Shown piece by piece: positions 25,301 to 33,418 of a stretch of 64,000 nt of DNA; position 1 is the first letter of the stretch, and every line of letters starts with the position of its first letter. The notes beneath the pieces were generated by a model. The model was not told the DNA's origin. It saw only the letters and a program-made list of their open reading frames with translations, and did no database searches. A program made the position numbers and the translations under genes. This DNA comes from VRUE01 sp963788975 (GTDB taxonomy: Bacteria > Actinomycetota > Thermoleophilia > Solirubrobacterales > 70-9): the NCBI GenBank assembly GCA_963788975.1, contig CAWBIJ010000004.1, positions 1,178,001-1,242,000 of the forward strand. The letters run 5' to 3'.

Positions 25301-26237
25301 CATAGCAAGTAGTCGCTTGGTTCCTGGTGCCGCTGCACGTGGGATATACCGAGTAAACGTCTCCTCACAGGATCTGGACTACATTGGCGCAGTACTCCCA
25401 GAAGTTGCCGAATTTGCAGGGGATTCTTCCAGTAGAAGTAACGCGATTACGCGCGACGGCTCGAGTTTTATCTTCAAGTCAAGCAACCCGCGTTACAACG
25501 CGCTGAACGGCCAGAGCAACGGCGGCACTAATCAGTACTACCGCTATGACGGCGACGACGGCTCGATCATCTGCGTGTCGTGCCCGCAGGACGGCGGTAT
25601 TCCCATCGCCGAGGTTAAACAAGGTCGATATGGGAATATTGTGACAAACACGCAACAGGGCCCAAACACCGAGCCTCTCGACGCTAAGGGCAACTTCCTT
25701 TTCACTACTCCGACGCCTCTCGTCACCCCTGATCAGAACACATCCTTCACCACTCCCTATGTCGGGAACGACGTATACGAGTGGCGCGACGGAAGGTTGC
25801 TGCTTGTAAGTGATGGGCTGACGAACTGGGCGCGGCGGCTCTCATTCGGAGTCGAAGAAATCGAAGGCCCTGAAGTGGCCGGCTTTACACCGAGCGGCCG
25901 CGACGCCTTCTTCACCGTCCCGGCCCAATATACCCGCGACGCCCTCGACGGCTTCAGGCGTGTATACGACGCACGCATTGGTGGCGGCATCGAGTTCCCA
26001 CCGCCACCGCCGCCCTGCCCGCTCGAGGTCTGCCAGGGCACGCCGAAAGGCGCGCCTGAGGAAGCCGCTCCGGGTACCAGAGCCTTCTCGGGTCCCAGCA
26101 ACGTTCAGGAAGCGCCCCAGCAAAAGCGCTGCGGCAAAGGCAAGCGCAAAGTACGAAGGGCAGGGAAGACTCGGTGCGTCAAACGCCAGGCACCCCGCCA
26201 GCGCCGAGCCAACCATAACCGGAGGACTGCACGATGA
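22332..26237 (+). CDS. Very large secreted NHL-repeat/propeller surface protein
   Basis: 1301 residues. Signal peptide ends near residue 46 (LLALTLLTPAANAAP). Residues about 50-430 contain at least five NHL-type blades, e.g. GVAVNDTSGDVYVADRFNNR, GSVYVYEEFTRVQKFSSTG, VIVADPANRRVQEFTSAG. Two fibronectin-III-like domains follow (about 440-640; STSAMLHGKVNPNG, GLEPNTTYHYRLVADN). Residues 650-1240 look like a second, TolB-like propeller with repeated DDGNRVVY, DDASRVAW, EDGSHAFF, EDGSHVYF and RDGSSFIF strands. The C-terminus is basic with a Cys pair (RCGKGKRKVRRAGKTRCVK). Likely wall-associated or secreted binding protein. The stretch around 24400-25800 is visibly less GC-rich than the rest of the gene. 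Confidence 0.85.
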   Translation: MRRHAKASPAGSTSSRGNALGSIHLVLVALCSLLALTLLTPAANAAPGTKGVVSWIGTDTFGTLGGQFIGPTGVAVNDTSGDVYVADRFNNRIQQFSSSGAFIRAWGFDVIQPGKPGDLGNEVFEVCTVAADCKEGIGFVSPAPGGELSSPQGIAIDQSDGSVYVYEEFTRVQKFSSTGAFQLAFGKDVDTGGGAGAEVCTTAANCKAGEPGTLGGEFGFTFFGLQLAVVPAGAPNAGNVIVADPANRRVQEFTSAGTFVRTFGFDVAGAGAGADNTGTEFEVCTQTVAGAANCQAGTAGSGIGQFASSQPRSVAADTTGAIYAVESESNNRVQKFTPQAGPPPLAPTVFAEAQLSGSPGPTDVAVDPSNNHVYVTKPSFSPSDRQVRQLDPAGALQFTHGAGSDLTNASGLAVKAGDGPIYQSSSTGGQRVYILDNLTPPTAELDTPAITAITSTSAMLHGKVNPNGPPDVSYRFEYSLNGTDWSPASTPDTLLGSQVTTQSVSELLKPGVGLEPNTLYHVRVVATRPFNAPVASASTTFKTLAGAPIAETTGAPVRTTTTAQLNGRFVAFNSPTDYHFEYGLTDSYGQSTPTQPGGSDPVYQLVTEEITGLEPNTTYHYRLVADNGASGSPVFGEDMTVTTRASDEPLTHGDFPGPVGSDRAWEMVSQPDTSGNPATTATAISDDGNRVVYMISGGAEHSESSSIFNQLFAERTPKGWQTNGIFPKRAEANAPTWGDPTGKRDLSEFVGINYSFTGVTPTSWRMFPDKPAEKVFGIPATEWGSGVTVVSDDASRVAWGLTGPQDPDYPVAPGVEQLYDVTSGEPHLISLMPDGSVPACPIEGIPTVIQTQQRRKWITEDGSHAFFGSRGNNSCGSSSSQLYVRDIEAEATDLVSGPPASGLNCEGLFIKSTPGAGFFLTASRLVAEDSTPTSCFAGTGKDVYRYDLGNGSLDCVTCVVSGVDANVNGEGPYFANQYVGVSEDGSHVYFIASSRLVPGAAARGIYRVNVSSQDLDYIGAVLPEVAEFAGDSSSRSNAITRDGSSFIFKSSNPRYNALNGQSNGGTNQYYRYDGDDGSIICVSCPQDGGIPIAEVKQGRYGNIVTNTQQGPNTEPLDAKGNFLFTTPTPLVTPDQNTSFTTPYVGNDVYEWRDGRLLLVSDGLTNWARRLSFGVEEIEGPEVAGFTPSGRDAFFTVPAQYTRDALDGFRRVYDARIGGGIEFPPPPPPCPLEVCQGTPKGAPEEAAPGTRAFSGPSNVQEAPQQKRCGKGKRKVRRAGKTRCVKRQAPRQRRANHNRRTAR

Positions 26238-29200
26238 AGCTTCGACGCCTTGCACTCTCGACCGCAATCGCCGCGCTGGGCGCCCTTGGCCTCATCGGAG
26301 CCTCGTCTGCCACGGCGGCGACGGTCTGGAACCTCGACATCCACCACCACCAGACGCATTTCGCACCAGGTGGCAAGGGGCAGTACTGGTTCGACGTGAA
26401 CAACGTCGGCAGCACGAGCTCCAGCGGTCCAGTCAGTTTGAAAGTCGAGCTGCCGCCTGGGCTGACCGTTAATGAAGTGATTCCCTTCAATATCGACGGC
26501 AGTTCTTTTCACATGGAATGGGAATGCTCCTTCACAGTTGGGGGCTCGGTGGTGACATGCACCACCTTTGGCCCAATCTTTCGCCACAACCTTGCCCGCA
26601 AGCTATACGTTGTCGCCTCAGTCGACCCAAGTGCAGAAGGGACCCTGGTCGCCAAAGCGACGCTGGAAGGCGGCGATGCGGCGAAAGCGATCACCGCGAC
26701 CGAGCCGACGCCGATCGACCCCGTGCCGGCCCCTTTCGGCATCGTCGCTGAGAGCTTCCTGCCCGACTTTTTTGAAGCCGACGGCCTGACGCCAGAACGC
26801 GAAGCGGGTGCTCATCCCGACCTGTTCACGGCACCCTTCGACTTCAACACCGACTTCGGCGGCAGCGGCGACCCGGAACAGCCGATTGAGGTCGAGAACA
26901 TCCACACCCTCCATGTCGACACGCCACCCGGCTTCGTCGGCAACCCGACGGCGGTGGGCGAGTGCAGGCAGGCCGAGTTCACGCTTCAGGTCTGCCCGAT
27001 CTCAAGCCTGGTTGGCCGCGAGGACATCAGCCTCTACCCGTTGGGAGCCAGCCAAGAATTCCGCTACTTCCCGCTCTCGGTCAAGGTCTACAACCTCTCC
27101 CATCCGCGCGGTGCGGTCACCGACCTCGCGTTCGTCATTTCCGGCAACCCGGTCCACATCAAAGTCACACTCGACCCGGCCAACCGCTACGCGCTCACCT
27201 CCGAAGTGGCGAACATCAACGAGTCGCTGCCCGCCTTCAACCAGCAGCTGACGCTCTGGGGGACACCGGGAGATCCGAGCCACGACTCGGAGCGATGCGC
27301 GAGCCAAGGCACCACCATCCCCACCGGGGAAGAATGCTCCAGCGAACTGGGCAAGCCCTTCCTCTCGCTGCCCTCCCAGTGCGATGAAGACAACACTTTC
27401 CGCCTGCACACCTACGACTCATGGGACAACAAGGGCGTCATGGGCCCCGAAATCACCTACACGGTGCCCGAGAAAATGACCGACTGCGACCGGCCGCGCT
27501 TCGAACCGAGCGTCGAAGCGATCCCAACCGGCAAAGAAGCCAACACGCCGACCGGCTTTGACGTCCACATCAAAGTCGCCCAGAACGACAACCCCAATGC
27601 GTTGGCCACTCCACCGGTGAAGAGCACGGTGGTGACGCTGCCCGAGGGAATGAGCTTCTCGCCCTCCTTCGCCGACGGCCTGCAGAGCTGCACGCCGGCT
27701 CAGATCGGCCTCTTCACCAACAACCCGGTCAAATGTCCCGATGCCTCCAGGATCGGCGAGGTCGAGCTCTCGACCCCACTGCTGCCGAAACGGGCCGAGG
27801 GTTCGATGTACCTGGCGGCGCAGAACGACAACCCCTTCAACACCACCTTTGCCCTCTACATGGTGCTCGAGGACACCGAAGAACGCGGCGCCCTGATCAA
27901 GATCCCGGGGCGACTCGACGTCGATCCCGTCACCGGACAGATCACCACGTCCTTCAACGACCTGCCGCAGTTCCCCTTCGATGACTTCACGCTGAAGTTC
28001 AGGAGCGGCTCGAGAGCGCCTCTCGTCAGCCCACCGGCTTGCGGAAGCCACAAGATCGACATCAAGGTCGCCTCCTACGCGCAGCCGACTAGCCCGGTCG
28101 ATGCCTCCAATACCTATGAGGTCTCCGAAGGCCCGGGAGGCTCGCCTTGCCCACCGGATTCGACGAACAGGCCCTTCGCGCCCACTTTCTCCGGCGGCAC
28201 CCTCAACCCGGTGGCGGGCACCTACTCGCCCTTCCTCTTCCGTCTCTCCAGGAATGACCGCGAACAGGAACTGAGCCAGGTCACGACGATCCTGCCCCCA
28301 GGTCTGGTGGCCAAGATCGCCGGCATCCCCTACTGCCCGGAGGCGGCGATCGCCTCGATCTCCAAAGCCGAGGGAGCGGGAGCTTCCGAGCTCAACAGCC
28401 CGGCCTGCCCGGCGGCTTCTCAGATCGGCACCGTGAGCGCCGGTCTTGGAGCAGGCCCCGGCCCCAACTACTTCGGCGGCAAGGTCTACCTCGCCGGCCC
28501 ATATAGGGGGGCGCCTCTGTCGCTGGCGGTTGTCGCCCCCGGCATCGCCGGCCCCTTCGACTTCGGCAACGTCGTGGTCAGGGCTGCGGTCCACGTCGAT
28601 CCCGACACTGCCCAGGTCAAGGCGATCTCAGATCCCTTCCCGACGATCCTGCATGGCGTCATCTTGCGAGCCAGGGACATCAGGTTGCGAGTCGATAGGC
28701 CGAATACCACCCTCAACCCGACAAGCTGCAAAGAGATGTCGGTCGACGGCCAGATCACCGGCGTGGGGACGAGCCTTCTGAGCACAGCAGACGACTCCAT
28801 CTTCAACGCCTCGGTCCCCTTCCAGGTCGGCAGCTGCTCTGACCTCGGCTTCAAGCCGAAGCTGTCGCTCCGCCTCTTCGGCGGCACGAAACGAGGAGCC
28901 CATCCGAAATTCCAGGCGACCTTGAGGATGCCCCAGGGAGGAGCGAACATCTCGAGGGCCTCCGTAGCGCTACCGCGCTCTGAGTTCCTCGACCAGAGCC
29001 ACATCGGCACCGTCTGCACCAGGGTGCAGTTCAAAGCGAACGCATGCCCGCCGGCATCGGTCTACGGCTCGGCAGTTGCGAAGACCCCATTGCTTGACGA
29101 GCCCCTCAAAGGCATCGCCTACCTGCGCTCCTCCGACAACCCACTGCCGGATCTGGTCATTGCCTTGAGAGGCCAGATCGACTTCAACCTCGTCGGCCGC

Positions 29201-29443
29201 GTCGACTCGGTCAGGGGCGGCATCCGCAACACCTTCGACTTCGTCCCCGACGCCCCGGTCGAAAGCTTCACCCTGACTATGCAGGGCGGCAAAAAGGGCC
29301 TGCTGATCAACAGCCGCAACCTCTGCAAGAAGACCTATCGGGCGACGGCCAAATTCAACGCCCAGAACGGCAGGCGGATCACGATCCAGCCTGAGATGCA
29401 GAACAGCTGCGGCAAGGCACGTAAAGGAGCGAAGCGCCGCTAA
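26234..29443 (+). CDS. Very large secreted protein with four CP-x-x-S repeats
   Basis: 1069 residues. Signal peptide to about residue 29 (ALGALGLIGASSATA). The mature part repeats a domain that opens with a Cys-Pro-x-x-Ser motif and hydrophobic strands: CPISSLVG, CPDASRIGEVELSTPLL, CPAASQIGTVSAGLG and CPPASVYGSAVAKTPLL, each followed by a YL-A/R-x4-NP-like segment and a strand series ending near a Cys. Paired Cys in each repeat suggest disulfides outside the cell. C-terminus basic (CGKARKGAKRR). ATG overlaps the preceding gene stop by four bases, so the two giant proteins are translationally coupled and probably act together. No enzymatic motif seen. Confidence 0.83.
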   Translation: MKLRRLALSTAIAALGALGLIGASSATAATVWNLDIHHHQTHFAPGGKGQYWFDVNNVGSTSSSGPVSLKVELPPGLTVNEVIPFNIDGSSFHMEWECSFTVGGSVVTCTTFGPIFRHNLARKLYVVASVDPSAEGTLVAKATLEGGDAAKAITATEPTPIDPVPAPFGIVAESFLPDFFEADGLTPEREAGAHPDLFTAPFDFNTDFGGSGDPEQPIEVENIHTLHVDTPPGFVGNPTAVGECRQAEFTLQVCPISSLVGREDISLYPLGASQEFRYFPLSVKVYNLSHPRGAVTDLAFVISGNPVHIKVTLDPANRYALTSEVANINESLPAFNQQLTLWGTPGDPSHDSERCASQGTTIPTGEECSSELGKPFLSLPSQCDEDNTFRLHTYDSWDNKGVMGPEITYTVPEKMTDCDRPRFEPSVEAIPTGKEANTPTGFDVHIKVAQNDNPNALATPPVKSTVVTLPEGMSFSPSFADGLQSCTPAQIGLFTNNPVKCPDASRIGEVELSTPLLPKRAEGSMYLAAQNDNPFNTTFALYMVLEDTEERGALIKIPGRLDVDPVTGQITTSFNDLPQFPFDDFTLKFRSGSRAPLVSPPACGSHKIDIKVASYAQPTSPVDASNTYEVSEGPGGSPCPPDSTNRPFAPTFSGGTLNPVAGTYSPFLFRLSRNDREQELSQVTTILPPGLVAKIAGIPYCPEAAIASISKAEGAGASELNSPACPAASQIGTVSAGLGAGPGPNYFGGKVYLAGPYRGAPLSLAVVAPGIAGPFDFGNVVVRAAVHVDPDTAQVKAISDPFPTILHGVILRARDIRLRVDRPNTTLNPTSCKEMSVDGQITGVGTSLLSTADDSIFNASVPFQVGSCSDLGFKPKLSLRLFGGTKRGAHPKFQATLRMPQGGANISRASVALPRSEFLDQSHIGTVCTRVQFKANACPPASVYGSAVAKTPLLDEPLKGIAYLRSSDNPLPDLVIALRGQIDFNLVGRVDSVRGGIRNTFDFVPDAPVESFTLTMQGGKKGLLINSRNLCKKTYRATAKFNAQNGRRITIQPEMQNSCGKARKGAKRR

Positions 29444-29523
29444 CTAGGGCTTAGAAGCAACAGACGCACGCTTAAGAAGCAACCACCCACGACACACAAC
29501 CAGTCAAGCCAGTCACAGTCATA

Positions 29524-29546
29524 GCCCCTGGCCGAGCGCCAGGGGC
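29524..29546 (+). terminator. Hairpin between the surface-protein pair and the subtilase gene
   Basis: Nine-base-pair perfect stem GCCCCTGGC/GCCAGGGGC with a CGAGC loop. It lies 80 bases past the stop of the upstream gene and directly before the Shine-Dalgarno (GGGAGGGG) of the subtilase gene, so it may serve as terminator or attenuator. Confidence 0.5.
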
Positions 29547-29562
29547 AAGGGAGGGGTTAGCG

Positions 29563-32199
29563 ATGTCACCAAAAGGCGGCGTTCCTTGGGGAACGACAGC
29601 TCGGAGACTGCTCAAAGCCTGTGCAATGGTCGCCTTCGCGACCACGCTCCTCACCGCGTCGACAAGCGCCGCCGATAACCGCGCCCCCTACATCATCGTC
29701 TTTAAGAGCTCTGTAGATCAGCCTGGCAACCTCGCCCGCGCCCAGGTCACCCAGCGCGGCGGCGAGCTCGGCCTCATCTACCGCCATGCCCTCGAGGGCT
29801 ACTCCGCCGAGCTCCCCAAGGGAGCCGTCGAGGCGCTCCGCCGCCTGCCCTCGGTCGCTTCGGTCGAGCCCGACGTGTATGGCGAAGAGGCCGCCCAGAC
29901 AATGCCCACCGGCATAAGTCGCGTCTTTGCGCCCGCCAACAAAACTCTCGACATCGACGAAGCCGATGACCGCAGGGTCGACGTCGACGTCGCCGTCATC
30001 GACGGCGGGATCGACGACAGCCATCCGGACCTAAACGTCGTCTCGGAGGTCAATTGCAGCGGCGCCCAATCACCGACCTGCGTCGCGGGCGGGAAAGTCG
30101 GCACCGGCCACGGCACCGCCTCGGCGGGGCCAATCGGCGCGATCGACAACGGCTTCGGCGTAACAGGAATCGCCCCCGGCGCCCGGATCTGGGGCGTCCA
30201 GGTCATAGATCACTCATTCGGCAAACCTCTCCTCTCCGAATACATCGCCGGGATCGACTGGGTGACCGCGCACGCCGATCAGATCGAGGTCGCGAACTCC
30301 AGCTTGGGTTACCCGGGACCCGTGAGCGAAGCCTTCAGCAAAGCGATGAAAGCCTCGCTTGAAGCCGGCGTAGTTCACGTCGTCGCCGCCGGCAACCAGA
30401 GCGAAGAAGTCCAAAACAGAATCCCCGGCAACTACCCCGACCTGATCTCCGTCTCCGCGATCGAAGACCTCGACGGGCTGCCGGGCGAAGGCAAAGACCC
30501 GCTCGCCTTCTACAGCAACTTCGGCGCCCTGGTCGACGTCGCGGCGCCTGGGCATGAAACCCTTTCCACCTGGCCCGGGGGCTACGAAAAAGCAAACGGC
30601 ACCTCGATCGCCTCCCCCCACGTCGCCGGGGCGGCGGCGATCCTCGCCAGCCAGTCCGATCCCGAATCGATGGAAGACGTGCAAGCGATCCGCAACACGA
30701 TCGTCGCGGAGGGCAACTTCAACTGGAAAGACACCTCCGGCGACGGGATCCAGGAGCCGCTGCTCGACGTGAGCGACGAATCTGTCTTCTACCTCCCCAA
30801 GGCCACGACCGAAGCCGCCACCGCCGTAACCGCCTCCACGGCGACCCTGAACGGCACCGTTCATCCCGACGGGACCGCCACCACCTACCAGTTCGAATAC
30901 GGAACGACGACCAGCTACGGCACCAAAGTCCCGCTCTCGCCGAAAAGCGCCGGCTCGGGCACCAGCCCGGTGAAAGTCAGCGAGGCGATCAGTGGCCTCA
31001 GCCCCAACACGGTCTACCACTACCGGCTCGTGGCTAATAGTGGCGGCAAAGAATTCTTCGGCCAGGACGAACAGCTCGACACCAGCCCGAGCTTTCGCGC
31101 CAAAGAAGCTCCCGCCACGATCACCGGCAAACAGGTGCCATCGGAAAGCGCGCAGAAGCTGCGCATCGTGACGCCCAGCAACGGCTCGCTTCAATGCAGC
31201 ACGGCCGGCTTCAAAAGCGAAATGAAAACCACGTCATCGCAGACCCTGACGGTCAACCCGACCTTCGGCGGCTGCACCTTCTTGGCAGAAGCCACCACGG
31301 TCGAAATGCGCGGCTGCGCCTTCGTCTTGCACCGGTCGGGCACGCTCGATGTCGCCGGGGCCAAATGCGAAAGCGAACCGATGCAGTTCTCGGTATGGGG
31401 TTGCACCGTCACAGTCGGTCCCCAGACCGGTCTCTCGCAGGTCTCCTACGCCAACTACAAGGCGGCCAACTCGCTGCGCCAGTTCGCGGTGGCCTTCGAA
31501 GTCCCGAATCTCTCGCTCACCGCCAAAGGCGCGGGCTGCCTCGCGACCGGGACCTTCAACACCGTGAAGCTCCACTCGCTGCTGGCAGCGGTGGAAGGCA
31601 CCAACTCCGCCAAAGTGGCGCAGGACGTTTGGGTCGGAGCGAGTGAATTCCAGGCCAAAGAAGCTCCCGCCACGATCACCGGCAAACAGGTTCCCTCAGA
31701 AAGCGCGCAGAAGCTGCGCATCGTCACGCCCGGCAACGGCTCGATCGTCTGTGACACGACCGGCTTCAGCGCCGAAATGAAAGCCACGGGGGCGAAAACG
31801 CTGACCGTCAACCCGACCTTCGGCGGCTGCCAGTTCATCGGGCAGTCAGCCACGGTCGAAATGCGCGGCTGCGCCTTCGTCTTGCACCGGTCGGGCACGC
31901 TCGACATCGCCGGGGCCAAATGCGAAAGCGAACCGATGCAGTTCGGGATCCCAAGCTGCACAGCCACGGTCGGTCCCCAAACGGGCCTCTCGCAGGTCTC
32001 CTACGCCAACTACAAGGCGGCCAACTCGCTGCGCCAGTTTGTTACAGCCTTTGAAGTCCCGAATCTCTCGCTCACCGTCAAAGGCGCGGGCTGCGTCGCG
32101 ACCGGGACCTTCAACACCGTGAAGCTCCACTCGCTGCTGGCAGCGGTGGAAGGCACCAACTCCGCCAAAGTGGCGCAGGATCTGTGGGTCGATCCTTAG
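29563..32199 (+). CDS. Secreted S8 subtilase with duplicated C-terminal domain
   Basis: 878 residues. Signal peptide to about residue 38, an I9 propeptide (APYIIVFKSSVDQ ... VASVEPDV), then the catalytic domain with Asp147 (VAVIDGGIDDSHPD), His183 (GHGTASAG) and Ser348 (GTSIASPHVAGAAA). A fibronectin-III-like domain follows (about 418-505, NTVYHYRLVANSGG). Residues about 513-878 are two copies of a domain of about 185 residues, each with TLTVNPTFGGC, VEMRGCAFVLHRSGTL and GAKCESEPMQF; Cys residues are conserved between copies. The repeated C-terminal domain probably binds a wall or extracellular ligand. Likely processes the co-located giant proteins or external substrates (inference). Confidence 0.92.
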   Translation: MSPKGGVPWGTTARRLLKACAMVAFATTLLTASTSAADNRAPYIIVFKSSVDQPGNLARAQVTQRGGELGLIYRHALEGYSAELPKGAVEALRRLPSVASVEPDVYGEEAAQTMPTGISRVFAPANKTLDIDEADDRRVDVDVAVIDGGIDDSHPDLNVVSEVNCSGAQSPTCVAGGKVGTGHGTASAGPIGAIDNGFGVTGIAPGARIWGVQVIDHSFGKPLLSEYIAGIDWVTAHADQIEVANSSLGYPGPVSEAFSKAMKASLEAGVVHVVAAGNQSEEVQNRIPGNYPDLISVSAIEDLDGLPGEGKDPLAFYSNFGALVDVAAPGHETLSTWPGGYEKANGTSIASPHVAGAAAILASQSDPESMEDVQAIRNTIVAEGNFNWKDTSGDGIQEPLLDVSDESVFYLPKATTEAATAVTASTATLNGTVHPDGTATTYQFEYGTTTSYGTKVPLSPKSAGSGTSPVKVSEAISGLSPNTVYHYRLVANSGGKEFFGQDEQLDTSPSFRAKEAPATITGKQVPSESAQKLRIVTPSNGSLQCSTAGFKSEMKTTSSQTLTVNPTFGGCTFLAEATTVEMRGCAFVLHRSGTLDVAGAKCESEPMQFSVWGCTVTVGPQTGLSQVSYANYKAANSLRQFAVAFEVPNLSLTAKGAGCLATGTFNTVKLHSLLAAVEGTNSAKVAQDVWVGASEFQAKEAPATITGKQVPSESAQKLRIVTPGNGSIVCDTTGFSAEMKATGAKTLTVNPTFGGCQFIGQSATVEMRGCAFVLHRSGTLDIAGAKCESEPMQFGIPSCTATVGPQTGLSQVSYANYKAANSLRQFVTAFEVPNLSLTVKGAGCVATGTFNTVKLHSLLAAVEGTNSAKVAQDLWVDP
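31100..32199 (+). repeat. Tandem 555-base repeat within the subtilase gene
   Basis: The segment starting CCAAAGAAGCTCCCGCCACG at 31100 recurs at 31655, a spacing of 555 bases or 185 codons. Long stretches are identical at the DNA level (for example around 31300-31380 and 31855-31935, and the last 100 bases of each unit), showing recent duplication or ongoing gene conversion, while short central patches differ. Confidence 0.9.
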
Positions 32200-32254
32200 C
32201 GATTTGATGGGAGGTGCGGGGCCAGGAGAGATCGTGGGCCCGCATCGTGCTTCA

Positions 32255-32328
<74 letters not shown>

Positions 32329-32347
32329 CGGATGGCTCATCGTAGAG

Positions 32348-32824
32348 CTATTGGCCGGTGGCATCGAGGTCCTCTAGGTCAGCGAGATCGCGGGTTCTGC
32401 CGGCGGCTCGCTTCATCTCCTTCAAGTCTTCAAATGAGCAGATGGCGACCTTGATTCCGAGAACCTCCGCCTCGGTTGCTCTCGCACGCAGCTCCTCATA
32501 GCCCGGAACCCCCTCCAGTCCTTGGACGACGTCCAACTGGCCTAGTTCTGTCTCGATGGCCGCTCGCTCTCCGGTGGCGAGCTGCGCCGTAATCGATGGT
32601 GAGCTGCTTAGGAGCGATTCGCCGGTTTGGATGTGACCACGAAGAGCAGCAGCAAGCTTGGCGACGCGCTTGAGGTTCTCGATGTCAGGAGCGACGACGA
32701 TGTCTACGTCCTTAGTACCGCGGACGACACCCCAGGCGTTGAGAGCGAGGCCTCCAATCAGAACGAACTCAACGTCGGCCTCGGTAAGTCGGCGGAGCAG
32801 CTGATCGAAGGCCGGGTCGGTCAA
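32348..32824 (-). CDS. MNT/AbiEii-like nucleotidyltransferase
   Basis: 158 residues. The N-terminal FVLIGGLALNAWGVVRGTKDVDIVV gives the G-G-x-A-x8-R-x-T-x-D-x-D arrangement of polymerase-beta-type nucleotidyltransferases found in two-gene toxin-antitoxin and abortive-infection systems. Hydrophobic core continues with LKRVAKLAAALRGH and a C-terminal SFEDLKEMKRAAGRTRDLADLE, resembling the end of AbiEii/DUF6036 proteins where a K-x6-R-x2-D-hydrophobic-x-D motif occurs. TTG start overlaps the upstream small gene stop by four bases (TTGA). Either antitoxin, toxin or housekeeping enzyme. Confidence 0.75.
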   Translation of the reverse strand: MTDPAFDQLLRRLTEADVEFVLIGGLALNAWGVVRGTKDVDIVVAPDIENLKRVAKLAAALRGHIQTGESLLSSSPSITAQLATGERAAIETELGQLDVVQGLEGVPGYEELRARATEAEVLGIKVAICSFEDLKEMKRAAGRTRDLADLEDLDATGQ

Positions 32825-32997
32825 CTGTGACGAGCGGAGCCGGTGAATCGCATCAACTTGTGGCTAAGTTCGATGCCCTCAGCCAAGTTCACGCTCATCG
32901 GACGCTGTGCGTCCTCGCGCAGCCGGTGCAGCCGAATCTTCTCTGCCTCAGCTGCGGAATGTTTCGGGGTTTTGTCCGTCGGTTGAGTCGATGCCAT
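32821..32997 (-). CDS. Small protein paired with the nucleotidyltransferase
   Basis: 58 residues from ATG 32995-32997. Charged helix KHSAAEAEKIRLHRLREDAQ followed by a hydrophobic-acidic stretch SVNLAEGIELSHKLMRF. Short, soluble, likely helical. The stop overlaps the nucleotidyltransferase start, so the two are co-translated, the layout of a two-component cassette. No DNA-binding motif can be named with certainty; it may be the partner that modulates the enzyme. Confidence 0.65.
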   Translation of the reverse strand: MASTQPTDKTPKHSAAEAEKIRLHRLREDAQRPMSVNLAEGIELSHKLMRFTGSARHS

Positions 32998-33034
32998 AGC
33001 CACACGGTAACGGAGCGGATAGGGTCGACCGCGT

Positions 33035-33397
33035 TTGGGACTGATCACGGGACGATTCCGGAGGCGGGCGGGAAGGCACCTCGCGGGACTGACTCTGCTG
33101 CGGGAAGACGACGCCAACAGCTTCGGGATCGAGTCGGCCGGGGCTTGGCAGGTGCGTGGCAACGGCAACCTCGCGCTGACCAAGCACGAGCTGCTGTTCG
33201 CTCAGTGGGTGCCAAACCGGCTGGTGCGAATCCCGCGCGACTCGATCGTCGAGGTGACCACGGCGAGGTCGCATCTCGGCAAGTGGATCGGGCGGGACCT
33301 GCTGAAGGTCGTCTGGACGACCGATCTCGGCACGCAGGACTCGATCGCGCTCTGGGTGAAGGATCTCGACGGCTGGCTCGAGGCGCTCAGGACCTGA
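33035..33397 (+). CDS. Small PH/GRAM-like protein of unknown function
   Basis: 120 residues. The sequence GNGNLALTKHELLFAQWVPNR, IPRDSIVEVTTARSHLGKWI and VVWTTDLGTQDSIALWV alternates beta strands ending with a C-terminal helix (VKDLDGWLEALRT), the layout of PH-like/GRAM domains. No signal peptide. TTG start at 33035-33037, 37 bases from the divergent small gene start. Function unknown. Confidence 0.7.
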   Translation: MGLITGRFRRRAGRHLAGLTLLREDDANSFGIESAGAWQVRGNGNLALTKHELLFAQWVPNRLVRIPRDSIVEVTTARSHLGKWIGRDLLKVVWTTDLGTQDSIALWVKDLDGWLEALRT

Positions 33398-33418
33398 TCC
33401 CTATCCTGGTACTCGAGG

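Noticed and set aside
32821..33183. 120-residue version of the small partner protein
   Set aside because: The upstream 62 codons overlap the divergent 33035 gene and have unlike composition; ATG at 32997 fits a compact two-gene cassette.
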